From Weizmannia acidilactici (lineage in GTDB: Bacteria > Bacillota > Bacilli > Bacillales > Bacillaceae_C): DNA of 64,000 nucleotides. The stretch lies in contig NZ_BKZP01000011.1 of the NCBI RefSeq assembly GCF_008974185.1, positions 18,962-82,961 on the forward strand, in the 5' to 3' direction. Every line of letters starts with the position of its first letter. Positions within the stretch are counted from its first letter, which is position 1. Shown here piece after piece: positions 54,426-64,000 of this stretch. Both the position numbers and the translations under genes were made by a program. The notes beneath the pieces are model-generated. The model was given only the letters and a program-made list of their open reading frames with translations. It was not told the DNA's origin and ran no database searches.

Positions 54426-55529
54426 TCAGTCATGGTAAGATTCTGCGATGGCATTGGCTGCAACAATGGCGTTATAGACATCATCAGGCGTAACAGGGAA
54501 CGGCATGTTGCCCATTGTGTCGCCTTCTGCGCAGGCGTCTTCTGCAACTTTCCTCCACTCGGCTTCGACAAATTCTTCTACGCCAAGGTCTTTCAATGTC
54601 AGCGGCAGGCCGACTGCTTTGATGAAATGGATGACGGTTTCGAGTTCTTCTTTCGGCGCGTTTTCAAGGACAAGCTGCGCCAATAGCCCGAACGTGACTT
54701 TTTCGCCGTGCTGCGCTTTGTGGAGGGCAGGTACAGCTGTCATGCCGTTATGGATGGCGTGCGCTGCGGCCAGCCCGCCGGCTTCAGCACCGACACCGCT
54801 CATATAAATCGTTGCTTCAATGGTGTCCTGCACAGCCCGCGTCGGGACTTTCTGCTTAACCGCTTCCACAGCTTTTACCCCGTTTTCAAGGACCGTTTCA
54901 TAGCAGGTGCGGGCAATCGCCAAGCCGGTTACGGACGGTTTCATCAAAACAAGGTTGTCGCCGTTTGCCTGGTAGCATGCGCGTGCTTCAAAATAAGTGG
55001 CAAGTGCGTCCCCGATGCCGGCAACGAAAAAGCGGACAGGTGCAGCGGCTAAGATTTCCGTATCAGCAAGCACAACATCCGGGTTGCTTGGCAGGAACAA
55101 ATAGCGGTCAAAAGCGCCGCTTTCTTTGTAAATCACAGCCAAAGCCGTGCATGGCGCGTCGGTTGAAGCGATTGTCGGGAAAATCACGACCGGCAGCTTT
55201 TCATAGTAAGCGGTTGATTTCGCGGTATCGAGCGTTTTTCCGCCGCCGATACCGACGATGACGTTGGCGCCGGCTTCACGTGCCAATCTCCGGTTCCGGT
55301 CGATTTCTTCTTGGGTGCATTCATAGTTGAATTTTTCAAAAGTTGCTTTTCCGCCGCCTTCTTCAATTGAACGTCCGGCTTCTTCTTTTGCGCGGTCGAG
55401 GATAAACTCATCACAAATCACATAAGCATGATCACCCAAATCTTTTATGTACTCATTCAGATTAGCAAGCAGGCCTTTCCCGATGATAAATTTTTTCGGA
55501 GATGTGACAGATTTTACAGGAATTTTCAT
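54426..55529 (-). CDS. gldA: Glycerol dehydrogenase
   Basis: 367-aa NAD+-dependent zinc enzyme converting glycerol to dihydroxyacetone. GIGGGKTLDTAKS near residue 92 is the NAD site; metal ligands are GIGDALATYFEA (Asp ~172), AAHAIHNGMT (His ~255) and QHGEKVTFG (His ~273). ATG after GGGAGG. Monocistronic. The enzyme is well known from Bacillus and Geobacillus. Confidence 0.95.
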   Translation of the reverse strand: MKIPVKSVTSPKKFIIGKGLLANLNEYIKDLGDHAYVICDEFILDRAKEEAGRSIEEGGGKATFEKFNYECTQEEIDRNRRLAREAGANVIVGIGGGKTLDTAKSTAYYEKLPVVIFPTIASTDAPCTALAVIYKESGAFDRYLFLPSNPDVVLADTEILAAAPVRFFVAGIGDALATYFEARACYQANGDNLVLMKPSVTGLAIARTCYETVLENGVKAVEAVKQKVPTRAVQDTIEATIYMSGVGAEAGGLAAAHAIHNGMTAVPALHKAQHGEKVTFGLLAQLVLENAPKEELETVIHFIKAVGLPLTLKDLGVEEFVEAEWRKVAEDACAEGDTMGNMPFPVTPDDVYNAIVAANAIAESYHD

Positions 55530-55685
55530 AATTAATGGCGCCTCCCAAAAATTTTTTCTTATTACATTTTCATTATATTAAAAATGTAAGCGGAAACCAA
55601 TTACAAAACTGTGAAAATGTTCATTACATAAAAAGGTATTATCTCTGGGCTTTGCACGGTAAAATCTAACCCAAGGGGGTGTCGG

Positions 55686-56216
55686 ATGATGAAGCGGATT
55701 TTGGTGATTGGTGTTTCAGCCGGGGCGGGAAAATCCACTTTTGCAAGGCGGCTCGGGGAAAAACTCGGAATAGAAGTGATCCATTTGGATGCGCTTTTTT
55801 GGAAACCCGGTTGGAAAGAAGCCTCTTTGGAGGAGTTCAGGGCTTCCCAAATGGAAGTCGTACAAAAAGACACCTGGATCATGGAAGGCAATTACAGCAA
55901 TTCCATTGATATCCGGGAAGCTGCTGCCGACACGGTCTTCTATTTGGAGCTGCCGCTTTTGGTCTGCCTCTACCGTGTGGTCAAAAGGAGAATCTTAAAC
56001 CACGGAAAAACACGCCCGGATATGGGAAAAGGCTGTGAAGAAAAGCTGGATTTCAAATTTTTGAAGTTTATTGTGTCGACCTACCATTCCCGGAAAAAGA
56101 AGATGGTGGAACGGATCGAATCTTATAAACAAATGGGGAAAACGGTTATCGTGTTAAAAGGGAGGAAGCAAATCAATGCTTTCTTAAAAAATATGACTTT
56201 TGTTATTTACAAATAA
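55686..56216 (+). CDS. P-loop kinase, FlaR/topology-modulation-like
   Basis: 176-aa adenylate-kinase-like NTPase. GVSAGAGKSTFARRL at residues 9-23 is the P-loop, HLDALFWKPGW follows, then WIMEGNYSNSI and ILNHGKTRPDMG. Proteins of this group are annotated as DNA topology modulation FlaR or AAA kinases; the substrate is unknown. ATG 55689 is an alternative start. Confidence 0.82.
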   Translation: MMKRILVIGVSAGAGKSTFARRLGEKLGIEVIHLDALFWKPGWKEASLEEFRASQMEVVQKDTWIMEGNYSNSIDIREAAADTVFYLELPLLVCLYRVVKRRILNHGKTRPDMGKGCEEKLDFKFLKFIVSTYHSRKKKMVERIESYKQMGKTVIVLKGRKQINAFLKNMTFVIYK

Positions 56217-56346
56217 ATTTGACTATTGAAAGTGTGTACAATATCTTTTGTAATAGTGTTATACAACAGTGCGATGCTTGGAATGGAAGAGGAACAGAGC
56301 GGGGAAAGGGATACGGGAATTTTTCACAAACTTAGGAGGGGAATAC

Positions 56347-57930
56347 ATGAACGTACCATTGGTGTTGCCGGAGTTTCTCGACCGTGCGGTGCTTTTGTAC
56401 GGGATAAAACGGCGGTGTACTGCGGGGAGCGGGCGTTTACATACCGGGAATTGAATGGGAGGGTCAACCGGCTGTCGCATGGGTTGAAGGATCTTGGCAT
56501 CGAAAAAGGGGAGCGGGTGGCTTATTTGGCGCCAAACACGCTGGAAATGCTCGAAGGGTTTTACGGGATTTTCCAACTTGGCGCGGTGATGGTGCCACTC
56601 AATATCTGGCTGACCCCGGCGGACTACTTACTTATTTTAAACCACAGCGAATCGAAAGTGCTGTTTGTCGACCAGGATTTATACCATTTAATCGTGCCGA
56701 TCAAGGACAAGCTTGAAATGGTCGAACACATTATTGCCCATTATAAAGATGAGTCGTGCAATGAAATCGGCTATGACACTGGCTGGACAGGTTTTCGCTG
56801 GAACCGTTTCCACGTGCCGATTTGGATGAAAACGATGTGTGCAGCCTCCTTTATACAAGCGGTACGACCGGGAATCCGAAAGGCGTGATGCTGACACACC
56901 GCAACAACTACCTGCATGCTTTAAGCGCGATGCACCATTTGCGCGTCAGTGACTGGGATGTCTACCTTCATGTGTTGCTGATGTTCCATGTGAACGGTTG
57001 GGGTTCGCCGTTTTACTATACGGCAAACGGTGCCACCCATGTTTGCTTAAGAAAAGCGTCGGCGGAAGGGATTTTCCGTGAAATCATCAAACATAAAGTC
57101 ACGGTGCTGCATATGGCGCTGACCGTGTTGAACAGCCTGCTGCAGTACATGAAGAACACCATCCTGTTGTTGAACAGGATGTGCGGGTGGGGTCATTGCC
57201 GGTGCTGCGCCGCCGCCGGCATTTGTCGAGCGGGTCGAAAAAGAACTGGGCCGGGAATTTATCTAGGTGTACGGCATGACTGCATCGACGCCGCTCAGCC
57301 TTGTTTCCATGATCCGGTCCCATCTTGACGGGCTCGACCGCGGGAAACAATTGCGGCTGCGGGCAAAAGCGGGCTACCCGATGATCGGCTGTGACGTGCG
57401 CGTCGTAAGGGAAAACGATGAAGAAGTGGCCCATGACGGAAAAGAAATCGGCGAAGTGGCGGTCAGAAGCCATGGTGTTATGCTCGGATATTGGAAAAAT
57501 CCTGAAGAAACGATGAAAACGATCCGGAACGGGCGGCTTTATACTGGCGATATGGCGACTGTTGATGAATACGGCTATATCGATATCGTCGAACGGAAAA
57601 AAGATATTATCATCAGTGGCGGCGAAAATATTCCTTCGATCGAAGTAGCTATATGAGTATCCGGCCGTTTTGGAAGCGGCGGTCATTGCTGTTCCGCATG
57701 AAAAAATGGGGGGAAACGTCCCATGCATTTGTCGTCTGAAGGAAAATGAAACCGCGACCGAAGAAGAGATCATCCGTTTCTCAAGGGAAAAGCTGGCCCA
57801 TTTCAAAGCCGTTACAGGTGTCACTTTTGTCAACGAACTCCCGAAAACCGCTTCCGGAAAAATACAAAAAGTCCATTTGCGGAACGAGTATTGGGAAAAA
57901 CTCGGGAAAACAGAGCGGTTTGTCAATTAA
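56347..57930 (+). pseudogene. AMP-forming acyl-CoA synthetase, decayed
   Basis: GGAGGGG precedes ATG 56347, then fragments in several frames match a roughly 530-aa ligase: [40 protein letters not shown] (56850 on), [37 protein letters not shown] and LPKTASGKIQK. It is broken by at least three frameshifts and a TAG near 57265 (EFI-stop-VYGMTAS). The catalytic motifs survive, so decay is recent. An ancestor probably activated a medium- or long-chain acid. Confidence 0.88.
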
Positions 57931-57938
57931 GCATTCAC

Positions 57939-57964
57939 CCCCGTTAGGCTTAACGGGGTTTTTT
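57939..57964 (+). terminator. Terminator after the decayed CoA ligase
   Basis: CCCCGTT pairs with AACGGGG around AGGCTT and six T follow. The adjacent 58007-58053 DNA is a third copy of the GGGGTGCCCC element. Confidence 0.85.
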
Positions 57965-58099
57965 ACGGATGGCAGGACGACCCGCTGAGCGAAACAAACG
58001 ATGAAGAAAGGGGTGCCCCTGAACTGGTTTGTCGGTTTTTGGGGCAGCGCCTTTTGTTAGCGAATGGCAATGTATGTTACGAGCGGGACAGTCCCTTTT

Positions 58100-58324
58100 T
58101 TAAACGGCATAGATGTATGCTTCCATAAAGGCGCAAACCAGTTCTGAATCGGGCGGCTGTTTTTTCAGCTGTTTTTCACATGCTTCCAAATGCGGAAAAA
58201 GGGTTGGGTCGGATTTGGCCTCTTCCAGCGTGAGGTCCCCCTGCACGAGCCGGATTGCCGCGTCTTTTGCCGTTTCATCATCCACCTGGAACAAAAGGTA
58301 AGCCAAGCAACTGTACCGATCCAT
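58100..58324 (-). CDS. Small hypothetical protein
   Basis: 74 aa starting MDRYSCLAYLLFQVDDETA, acidic and soluble, with QGDLTLEEAKSDPTLFPHLEACEKQLKK. GGGAGGC is 6 nt before ATG 58324; the frame could be opened further upstream but without a ribosome site. No family is recognized. It is probably a real small Bacillus protein given the ribosome site and clean frame. Confidence 0.6.
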   Translation of the reverse strand: MDRYSCLAYLLFQVDDETAKDAAIRLVQGDLTLEEAKSDPTLFPHLEACEKQLKKQPPDSELVCAFMEAYIYAV

Positions 58325-58393
58325 CTTTTTGCCTCCCGGAACATGTTTTCTTATACCTTCGATAAAATCCGGCAAAATTCCTTCAAAATTGCA

Positions 58394-58427
58394 AAAAAAA
58401 CTCGCCTTATTCAGGCAAGTTTTTTTG
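58394..58427 (-). terminator. Terminator of the EamA gene
   Basis: AAACTCGCCT and AGGCAAGTTT flank a TATTC loop between an A run and a T run; on the minus strand it follows the EamA stop region. Confidence 0.75.
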
Positions 58428-59324
58428 TGCGGCAGTCAGACGGACCGGTTCGGCCAGCAGGGAAATGCCGATCGCGGCTAAGATCAGCGCGCCGCCGAGA
58501 AAAAAGTGGCCATTTAAACTTTCGTGCAGCAAAAGCCAGCCGAGAAAGGAACCGACAACAGGCTGCAAAAACATAAATAAAGACCCGCCGCCCGCATCCA
58601 TCAGTTCGAGCCCTTTGTTCCAAAGGAAGAAGGCCCCGGCGGTGGAGACAATGCCAAGGTAAAGGATGCCCGCTATGACCCAAAAGCTGTTGAAAGAGAC
58701 CGACTCTTTTTGGATTTCCCGGATCATAAAAGGCGTCGTAAACACCAAGCTGAACAAAATCGCATAAGCCGTAATCGTAAGGGAGTCCATTCTTTCGGAA
58801 GCGACCTTTACATAAACGGACAGCAATGCCCACGTAATCATTGCCCCGGTTAAAATGAGGCTGCCCCAAAAATAAGTTTTGATATGGATGTCCCAGCCGA
58901 TTACGATCACGACGCCGCTAGATGCCAAAAGCAACGACACGATTTTCCGCGCCGTCAGCTTTTCTTTTAAAATAAACCGCGCGAAAATAACGATAAACAC
59001 AGGAGAAGCGGACGTAATAATGGCGCCGGTATGGGCATCCGCTTTTTGCGTCCCGATGAACTGCAGGGCGATCGATACAAAATAGCCGACAAACCCGATC
59101 CAGAATAAGAGCAGCCAGTCTTTTTTCGTGATGCGCTTTTTCCCCTTTTTTCTCCCGTTTATTTTCAAAATGGCGTAAAGCACCGCAAAGCCGATGATAT
59201 AACGCAGCCACAAAAGCGTCAGCGGCGGCACAACGTTTAATACGTATTTGCTGACAACGTACATCCCGCCCCAGATGCTGGAAGCGAGCGCCAAACAAAA
59301 CGCGCCGGCAAGTTGGTTTTTCAT
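58407..59324 (-). CDS. EamA/DMT-family transporter
   Basis: 305-aa protein with ten hydrophobic helices in two EamA repeats (SSIWGGMYVVSKYVL near residue 15; ITWALLSVYVKVASERMD near 165). GGAGG lies 11 nt before the ATG. Probably exports a metabolite or toxic amino acid. The last codons overlap the terminator hairpin. Confidence 0.9.
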   Translation of the reverse strand: MKNQLAGAFCLALASSIWGGMYVVSKYVLNVVPPLTLLWLRYIIGFAVLYAILKINGRKKGKKRITKKDWLLLFWIGFVGYFVSIALQFIGTQKADAHTGAIITSASPVFIVIFARFILKEKLTARKIVSLLLASSGVVIVIGWDIHIKTYFWGSLILTGAMITWALLSVYVKVASERMDSLTITAYAILFSLVFTTPFMIREIQKESVSFNSFWVIAGILYLGIVSTAGAFFLWNKGLELMDAGGGSLFMFLQPVVGSFLGWLLLHESLNGHFFLGGALILAAIGISLLAEPVRLTAAQKNLPE

Positions 59325-59499
59325 CCATTCATCAACCTCCGTCTATTTTTGGATGCATTCAATTAGACGAGGTATCGAATCGGCCGTTCGTTCCCCGTAT
59401 CAGGAACGGGTGGCAGGCTGGTCGTTTTCAAACAGATCGAAATACAGACGCATCAGGAGGCACCTCCGTAATGGTAATATTCTTAATTTTAACATATTA

Positions 59500-59960
59500 A
59501 GGAGACTTTTTGACCATAATGAGAAAATAAAAAACGAAACCGTTTCAAGGCGTCTTTTAAAAATTTGGCATGGCTCCTTTTTTTCAGGCTAATCTTCAGT
59601 TCCGTTTCATACTTGCCATTCGGTTTAACATTAATGAGTTCTTCTTTTCGGTTAAATTCGTCTTTTTTCGCTGTCTACGGTTCGATGCAGAAGAAGTCTT
59701 TTCCTTCCTGGCCCTTAATACTGTGTAGGAGAAGACCGAATCTTTTTCTATCACGAGATTGTACTTTTCATTAAATGAAGTGGACAGTTTTGTTTCATTT
59801 GAGCCGATCAAGACCACTGTTTCAATTTTTTTTGCACATTGATGTTTTTGTACTTCCCGGAAGGTAAGGCGTTCCAAATCCAGTTCCGATTTGATCTCGC
59901 TGTGGAAATGATGCCCATCAACTTTTCGATATTGAGTGTAAATTTTGCCATGTACTCAGG
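59500..59960 (-). pseudogene. Unidentified decayed gene
   Basis: A 93-codon frame (59596-59877) reads LTFREVQKHQCAKKIETVVLIGSNETKLSTSF; other frames continue on both sides (IYTQYRKVDGHHFHSEIKSEL upstream, ETELKISLKKRSHAKFLKDAL downstream). The pattern is a roughly 150-aa C-terminal part broken by frameshifts. I do not recognize the family. No intact start or ribosome site is seen. Confidence 0.4.
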
Positions 59961-60285
59961 TAAAATATCTACTTTAGCCTGCTAATTGTATAGCGGGCTA
60001 TTTTAGCAATTAAGGTAATTTATTATTGAATTACAATTCAGGTTCGTGTATTCAAGGTGTTCTAATTCGACAGGAGAATTTTAAGATGTGTAAAAAATAG
60101 TCCACAAAAATTGATATCTTTCATTCAATCATCATAATAAAGGGTACCTCTTCTATTGGTAGTGTTTTGTGAACAGTCTCATTTACCAATGAACGGGTGT
60201 TTTCAGAATATCAAGTTGCAATATCAATAGACTAAATTTAATATAATCCCATATTACGAAAGCAAAATAGTAATTTAAAATAAAA

Positions 60286-60715
60286 AAGGGCCCCATCCTT
60301 TGGTATAATTGAGTTTGACGAAAAACCAAATAACCAAGAAAGGGGGCACCTTTAAGGTGAATTATAACATTCCTGTCTCAAGAATGATTTTCAATCGACA
60401 AGATTCCAATGGATTCTTTCGGAGCCAATCATATGGACTCCTTATTAAATTACTGGCGTACAATTTACTGGAGATCTTTAAAAAAGAGCATTGCCCGCCA
60501 GTGTTTAAGTCCTATACCATCAGGAGATTCCGGAGAGATATCATTTATTCGCCCGGAGTTTTGACGCATCACAGCCGCAGCGTGTCACTTAACATTTGCG
60601 AGACATATGCCCATAAAAGGGTGTTTCAAGAAATGATCAAGAGTGTACGAATGATTGATTGATAATCTGGAACTGAATACTGGAAATTGAAAGGCCCGCA
60701 AAGATGGGGAGGGGG
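60286..60715 (+). mobile_element. Internally deleted IS (IS1380/IS4-like) with terminal repeats
   Basis: Left end GGGCCCCATCCTTTGG and right end CAAAGATGGGGAGG are imperfect inverted repeats about 430 bp apart. Between them a single frame (60309-60662) joins a transposase N-terminus (TKKGGTFKVNYNIPVS) to a C-terminus (GLLIKLLAYNLLEIFKKE, then HSRSVSLNICETYAHKRVF), missing the catalytic middle. It is a non-autonomous derivative. Confidence 0.7.
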
Positions 60716-60834
60716 AAAGTATACCTTCAAACCGTCATTACCTTACGTGCATCATTCCATATTTTACATTTTGTTCCAAATTATCAGATTCTATCTACCA
60801 AGTCATTGCACTTTCGTAATTTGGGTTAATTATT

Positions 60835-61779
60835 CTATTTTAAATGAAGCTTTCCTGCTATAAATTGAGAAATTTCCTGAAATTTTTTCTCGCGTTCATG
60901 CTCATTTGTGACATCAAACCATTGAACATTCATTTTATTTCGAAACCATGTAAGCTGCCTTTTAGCATAACGCCGTGAATTCTTTTTTAATTGTTCGATA
61001 GCTTCTTCAAGCGTTACTTTTCCATCCAAAAAATCATAAATTTCTTTATATCCAATCGCCTGAACGGATTGACAGTTGCGGATGCCTCGCTTTCTCAACT
61101 CCTTGACTTCCTCGATTAGCCCTTGGTTGATCATCAGATCCACCCTTTGGTTAATCCGTTCATACAACTTGCTGCGTTCCATCGTCAACCCAACAATGGT
61201 AGTATGGTAAAGTTCCTGCGAATGTTGGCCGGATTGATACTCGGACATCGGCTTTCCAGTCGTATAGTAAATTTCCAGAGCGCGAATGACGCGGCGTACA
61301 TTATGAGGATGAATGGATTCCGCACTTTTAGGATCCACTTCCTTTAACTGTTGATGCAAGAAAAGTTCGCCCTTTTCTATAGCTGTTTGTTCCAATTCAG
61401 CTCGCAAAGACGAATCTCCCGGAACATCGGTAAATTGGTAATTGTAAATGACTGATTGGATATAAAGTCCGGTGCCGCCTACAAGAATAGGGATTCGTCC
61501 TTTTTCCGTTATTTCGGTTATTTTCTTTCTCACAAGCTTCTGGAATTCTGCCGCCGAAAAGGATTCGTCAGGTTCTTTAATATCAATTAAATGATGGGGA
61601 ATGCCGGCCATTTCCGCTTTGGTCACCTTTGCCGTTCCGATGTCCATCCCTTTGTATATCTGCATAGAATCTCCGCTGATGATCTCTCCTTGAAAACGAT
61701 GCGCAAGGCGGATACTTAGTGCAGTTTTCCCCACTGCAGTCGGGCCAACGAGCACAATCAGCTTTTCTTTCTCTCTCAC
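60835..61779 (-). CDS. miaA: tRNA dimethylallyltransferase
   Basis: 314-aa enzyme adding a dimethylallyl group to A37 of tRNAs that read UNN codons. GPTAVGKTALSIRLA at residues 12-26 is the P-loop, SGDSMQIYKGMDIGTAK, VGGTGLYIQSV and YAKRQLTWFRN near the C-terminus are hallmarks. It starts at GTG. The usual neighbours mutL and hfq are not seen next to it; the surroundings are decayed and AT-rich. Confidence 0.95.
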   Translation of the reverse strand: MREKEKLIVLVGPTAVGKTALSIRLAHRFQGEIISGDSMQIYKGMDIGTAKVTKAEMAGIPHHLIDIKEPDESFSAAEFQKLVRKKITEITEKGRIPILVGGTGLYIQSVIYNYQFTDVPGDSSLRAELEQTAIEKGELFLHQQLKEVDPKSAESIHPHNVRRVIRALEIYYTTGKPMSEYQSGQHSQELYHTTIVGLTMERSKLYERINQRVDLMINQGLIEEVKELRKRGIRNCQSVQAIGYKEIYDFLDGKVTLEEAIEQLKKNSRRYAKRQLTWFRNKMNVQWFDVTNEHEREKKFQEISQFIAGKLHLK

Positions 61780-62027
61780 ATTCTTCCCAGCCTTCCCCTT
61801 ACTTTTCCCTTATCGTATCATAAAACGAAAGGATTTACACACTTTGTTCATTCTAACCAAATGAAGTGCCAAACATTCCTCTATCTTTCGTTTTATGGCT
61901 TTTTTCTCTATTCATTCTATGGTCAGTTCGTTACACAATCCAAAAAGAGAAATACATTGCATTGCGAGACAGCTTCAGTGTTGTTTTCGCTATGTATCTC
62001 AAAAATTTTTTACGGTATTGTCTTTTT

Positions 62028-62911
62028 TTAAATGATTAGTAATGCATTCTTTTCGATCGTGACATTCACTGGAGTTTTGGTGAGAATCTCGCCATCACCT
62101 TGTACCAGAACCGGCCATTCAGTGGTAACGTCTACTTGTCTTCCTCTTATCATAGTGACACTAGGATGATGAACATGCTTTCCTTTATATGCTTTTGGAA
62201 AAGTGCGCAACAGTTCCCATTTTGTCAAGTCGTGTACGATACAAATGTCAAAAAGCTCATCATTATAACAAGCTTCCGGACATATTTTTATACCTCCACC
62301 GTAATTTGGAATATTGGCAATGGCAATGAATCAAACATTAAAAAAACGATGTTCCTTTCCATCCACTATTAATTGAATGTTGACAGGACGAAATTTGAAT
62401 AAAACATGCAATAAACTATGTCCATACGAAAGATTCCCTAATCGTATAAAATTCAATCAATTTTTATATTTCGAGGAATTGTTTACTTCGGCGACTTGAC
62501 CGTCAAAACCAATTCCCGTTACAGTGATGCAGTATTCTTCCCAATTCTACCAATATCCATTTTTCTTTGCTTTCCTATTAAAATTCATTCTAATGCCTTA
62601 TAGTCCATTGGTATATCAAGAGCCCTTGCAAGATCATTTCCCGATCCTGCAGGAATAATACCTAAAGGTACATTCGAATCAATTAACCCGTTAGCCACAT
62701 CATGAACTGTACCATCTCCGCCTACAGCCACAACAACATAACATGTTTCAGAAGAAATCTCCTTCGCGATTTCGACTGCATGTTTCGGACGTTCTGTAAA
62801 ATGCACTTGATAATATATCCGTTTTTCTTGAAGCATTTTTTCAATCTTTTTCCAAACTTTTCGCCCTTTTCCATTCCCCGAGATTTTATGGACGATAAAA
62901 TAATACATCAC
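62028..62911 (-). pseudogene. DagK/YegS-type lipid kinase, decayed
   Basis: The N-terminal part (62585-62911) is intact: SGNGKGRKVWKKIE, then VVAVGGDGTVHDVANGL and PAGSGNDLARALDI with the GGDGT ATP motif. After a stop at codon 109, later segments appear in other frames (TGIGFDGQVAEVNNS near 62490, RGRQVDVTTEWPVLVQGDGE near 62120). The middle is frameshifted. An intact relative would phosphorylate diacylglycerol. Confidence 0.85.
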
Positions 62912-63037
62912 ATAGATCTTTCCTTTTTATTGCAAATTGTAGAAATTTTGCAGGATATGAGAAAATCGATTGATTGTGAATGGCTAATAAACATTATATA
63001 ACTAGTTCAACATAATTTTTATTCTCCAAGTACTATA

Positions 63038-63316
63038 TTATTTTTTCGATATCGCCCAAAAAAATTCCTGCCAAATGACAGGGTTATCGTTTATCGACAA
63101 AATAGAATTCGTTTTCGTTTTTAGAAAATACGCCTTCTTCTTTAAAAGAAAAATAGCAGCAATTAAGAAAAACGGGATAAATCTTCTGCCAAAGCCGGTA
63201 CGAATAACCATTCCTCCTGGAGGTGGGTCTACGTCTATCACTCCTCTATAAACCCTTCCATTTCGATCCATCACTTCAACAGGTTCTCCCTGATATCTTC
63301 GAACTAAATGATGCAC
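63038..63316 (-). CDS. Small Bacillus membrane-associated hypothetical protein
   Basis: 92 aa: a polar part RRYQGEPVEVMDRNGRVYRG and VIDVDPPPGGMVIRTGFGRRFIPFF, leading into one membrane helix (FFLIAAIFLLKKKAY). Similar short Bacillus proteins end soon after the helix, so the last ~30 residues may be an added readthrough tail. GGAGG precedes the ATG. Function unknown. Confidence 0.55.
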   Translation of the reverse strand: MHHLVRRYQGEPVEVMDRNGRVYRGVIDVDPPPGGMVIRTGFGRRFIPFFLIAAIFLLKKKAYFLKTKTNSILSINDNPVIWQEFFWAISKK

Positions 63317-63578
63317 TATTTATCCCTCCTTTTTAACTTAAGAGATTTTGGAATAGGGGATATAAAACGAGTCTTGTCCCATCCATTTTTTGTAAAAATC
63401 GTAGGATACAGTGAGTTGACTTGAATCGGTAAACGAGAAGATTGGCTTCTTTGCCATATCTGCTTGTACCAATTTTAAAAATGTTAAAACATGAACAAAT
63501 GGCACTTTGCCCTATTGCAATAAGCAACATCAATCTTGGTATAATCAAACTAGGAATTTTATATCACCTTACTAGGAA

Positions 63579-63659
63579 TTAATAACCGCCTTGCCACGTA
63601 AAAGAACTTCCTACAATGATCAGTAAGATGAACAGGACAACGATTAAAACAAATGTCAT
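63579..63659 (-). CDS. YjcZ-family sporulation microprotein
   Basis: 26 aa: one hydrophobic helix (TFVLIVVLFILLIIVGSSF) ending WQGGY, the YjcZ-type core found in many copies in spore formers. ATG 63657-63659 is preceded by AAAGGAGATG. Family members are very small, hydrophobic and often made during sporulation. Monocistronic. Confidence 0.85.
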   Translation of the reverse strand: MTFVLIVVLFILLIIVGSSFTWQGGY

Positions 63660-63830
63660 ATATATAACATCTCCTTTTGAGTATTTGAGGATCTGCTAAA
63701 TCTGCAATCCCTACTTTTAAAGTATGTTCTTAAGAAAGAGTTGTATTGGACAAACTCATCAACTTACATAAAATTCCATATTTATCTAATTGATACAGTC
63801 CTTTGCTTTATGATCTTTATTTATATATAC

Positions 63831-63864
63831 AAAAAAGAGCTCAGATCTGGTGTAGATCTGAGCC
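63831..63864 (-). terminator. Terminator for a minus-strand gene beyond the right edge
   Basis: GCTCAGATCT (63839-63848) pairs perfectly with AGATCTGAGC (63854-63863); the minus strand then runs into TTTTTT (63831-63836). The nearest gene it could end lies right of the window. Confidence 0.75.
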
Positions 63865-64000
63865 CAGCATGTCGGCAAACTAAAACATTTTCAAACGTGA
63901 GTGTTCGTTTATTTCAGTTTTGTCCGACGAGATTTCATTATGTTTTTGGAAAGCTGTGCAGTTGTTTCCCTCTCTTACAAAAAATATGAGGAAGGAAGTA

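Noticed and set aside
63333..63548. 71-codon minus-strand frame near the right edge
   Set aside because: No ribosome site or family; lies in AT-rich decayed DNA.

Overview
The window looks like chromosomal DNA of a moderately low-GC, spore-forming Bacillaceae. Support includes a YjcZ-type sporulation microprotein, YfmQ- and YeeI-like proteins, a SAM-I (S-box) riboswitch in front of a cysH operon, the ykkC/ykkD pair, strong AGGAGG-type ribosome binding sites and many TTG/GTG starts. The overall look (base composition, many NADH/NADPH reductases, dispersed repeats) fits Heyndrickxia (Bacillus) coagulans or a close relative. The species call is inference. No rRNA or tRNA gene was seen.

Layout. 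(1) 0-17.3 kb: a stress/redox accessory region. It has two SDRs, NAD(P)-binding NmrA-like genes, four intact aldo/keto reductases plus a relic, a carboxymuconolactone-decarboxylase-like gene, three TetR, one MerR and one MarR regulator, an ABC exporter and many gene relics. Three promoters share a TGTTTATAATTATAAACA-like palindrome and two of the TetR genes are close paralogues, so much of it looks like a duplicated regulon. (2) 17.3-33.7 kb: membrane and transport functions. These are a PlsY-like acyltransferase with a GT2 glycosyltransferase, DMT and SMR exporters (ykkC/ykkD after a terminator resembling a guanidine-I platform), a TauE/SafE protein, a DHA2 MFS pump, a KinB-like kinase with odd ends, twin membrane proteins, an MCP with a XylF-like sugar-binding lipoprotein, and a YebC-family gene. 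(3) 34.4-42.2 kb: ubiX plus an LpdD-like gene, then an acyl-CoA cluster (ACAD, SDR, CoA ligase, TetR, thioesterase and an APH-type phosphotransferase). Its gene families match those used to degrade 4-hydroxy acids. (4) 42.4-42.9 kb: a small orphan CRISPR array with a leader hairpin. (5) 43-48.7 kb: a succinate-semialdehyde-type dehydrogenase, a polar amino-acid ABC importer and a beta-helix protein. (6) 48.8-53.5 kb: the S-box-controlled sulfate assimilation/sirohaem operon, lacking sat and cysC and with a frameshifted cysP. (7) 53.6-59.3 kb: YbaK deacylase, glycerol dehydrogenase, a P-loop kinase, a decayed CoA ligase and an EamA exporter. (8) 59.4-64 kb: an AT-rich, decaying tail with a deleted IS, miaA, a broken lipid kinase and a 26-aa YjcZ-like gene.

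The most unusual signal is a family of intergenic tandem arrays that all use a 52-bp period. They lie at about 20.95, 25.43, 40.33 and 46.97 kb, with a degenerate relative near 52.6 kb, and share a GACC(G/A)TTAG core although the rest of the unit has diverged.
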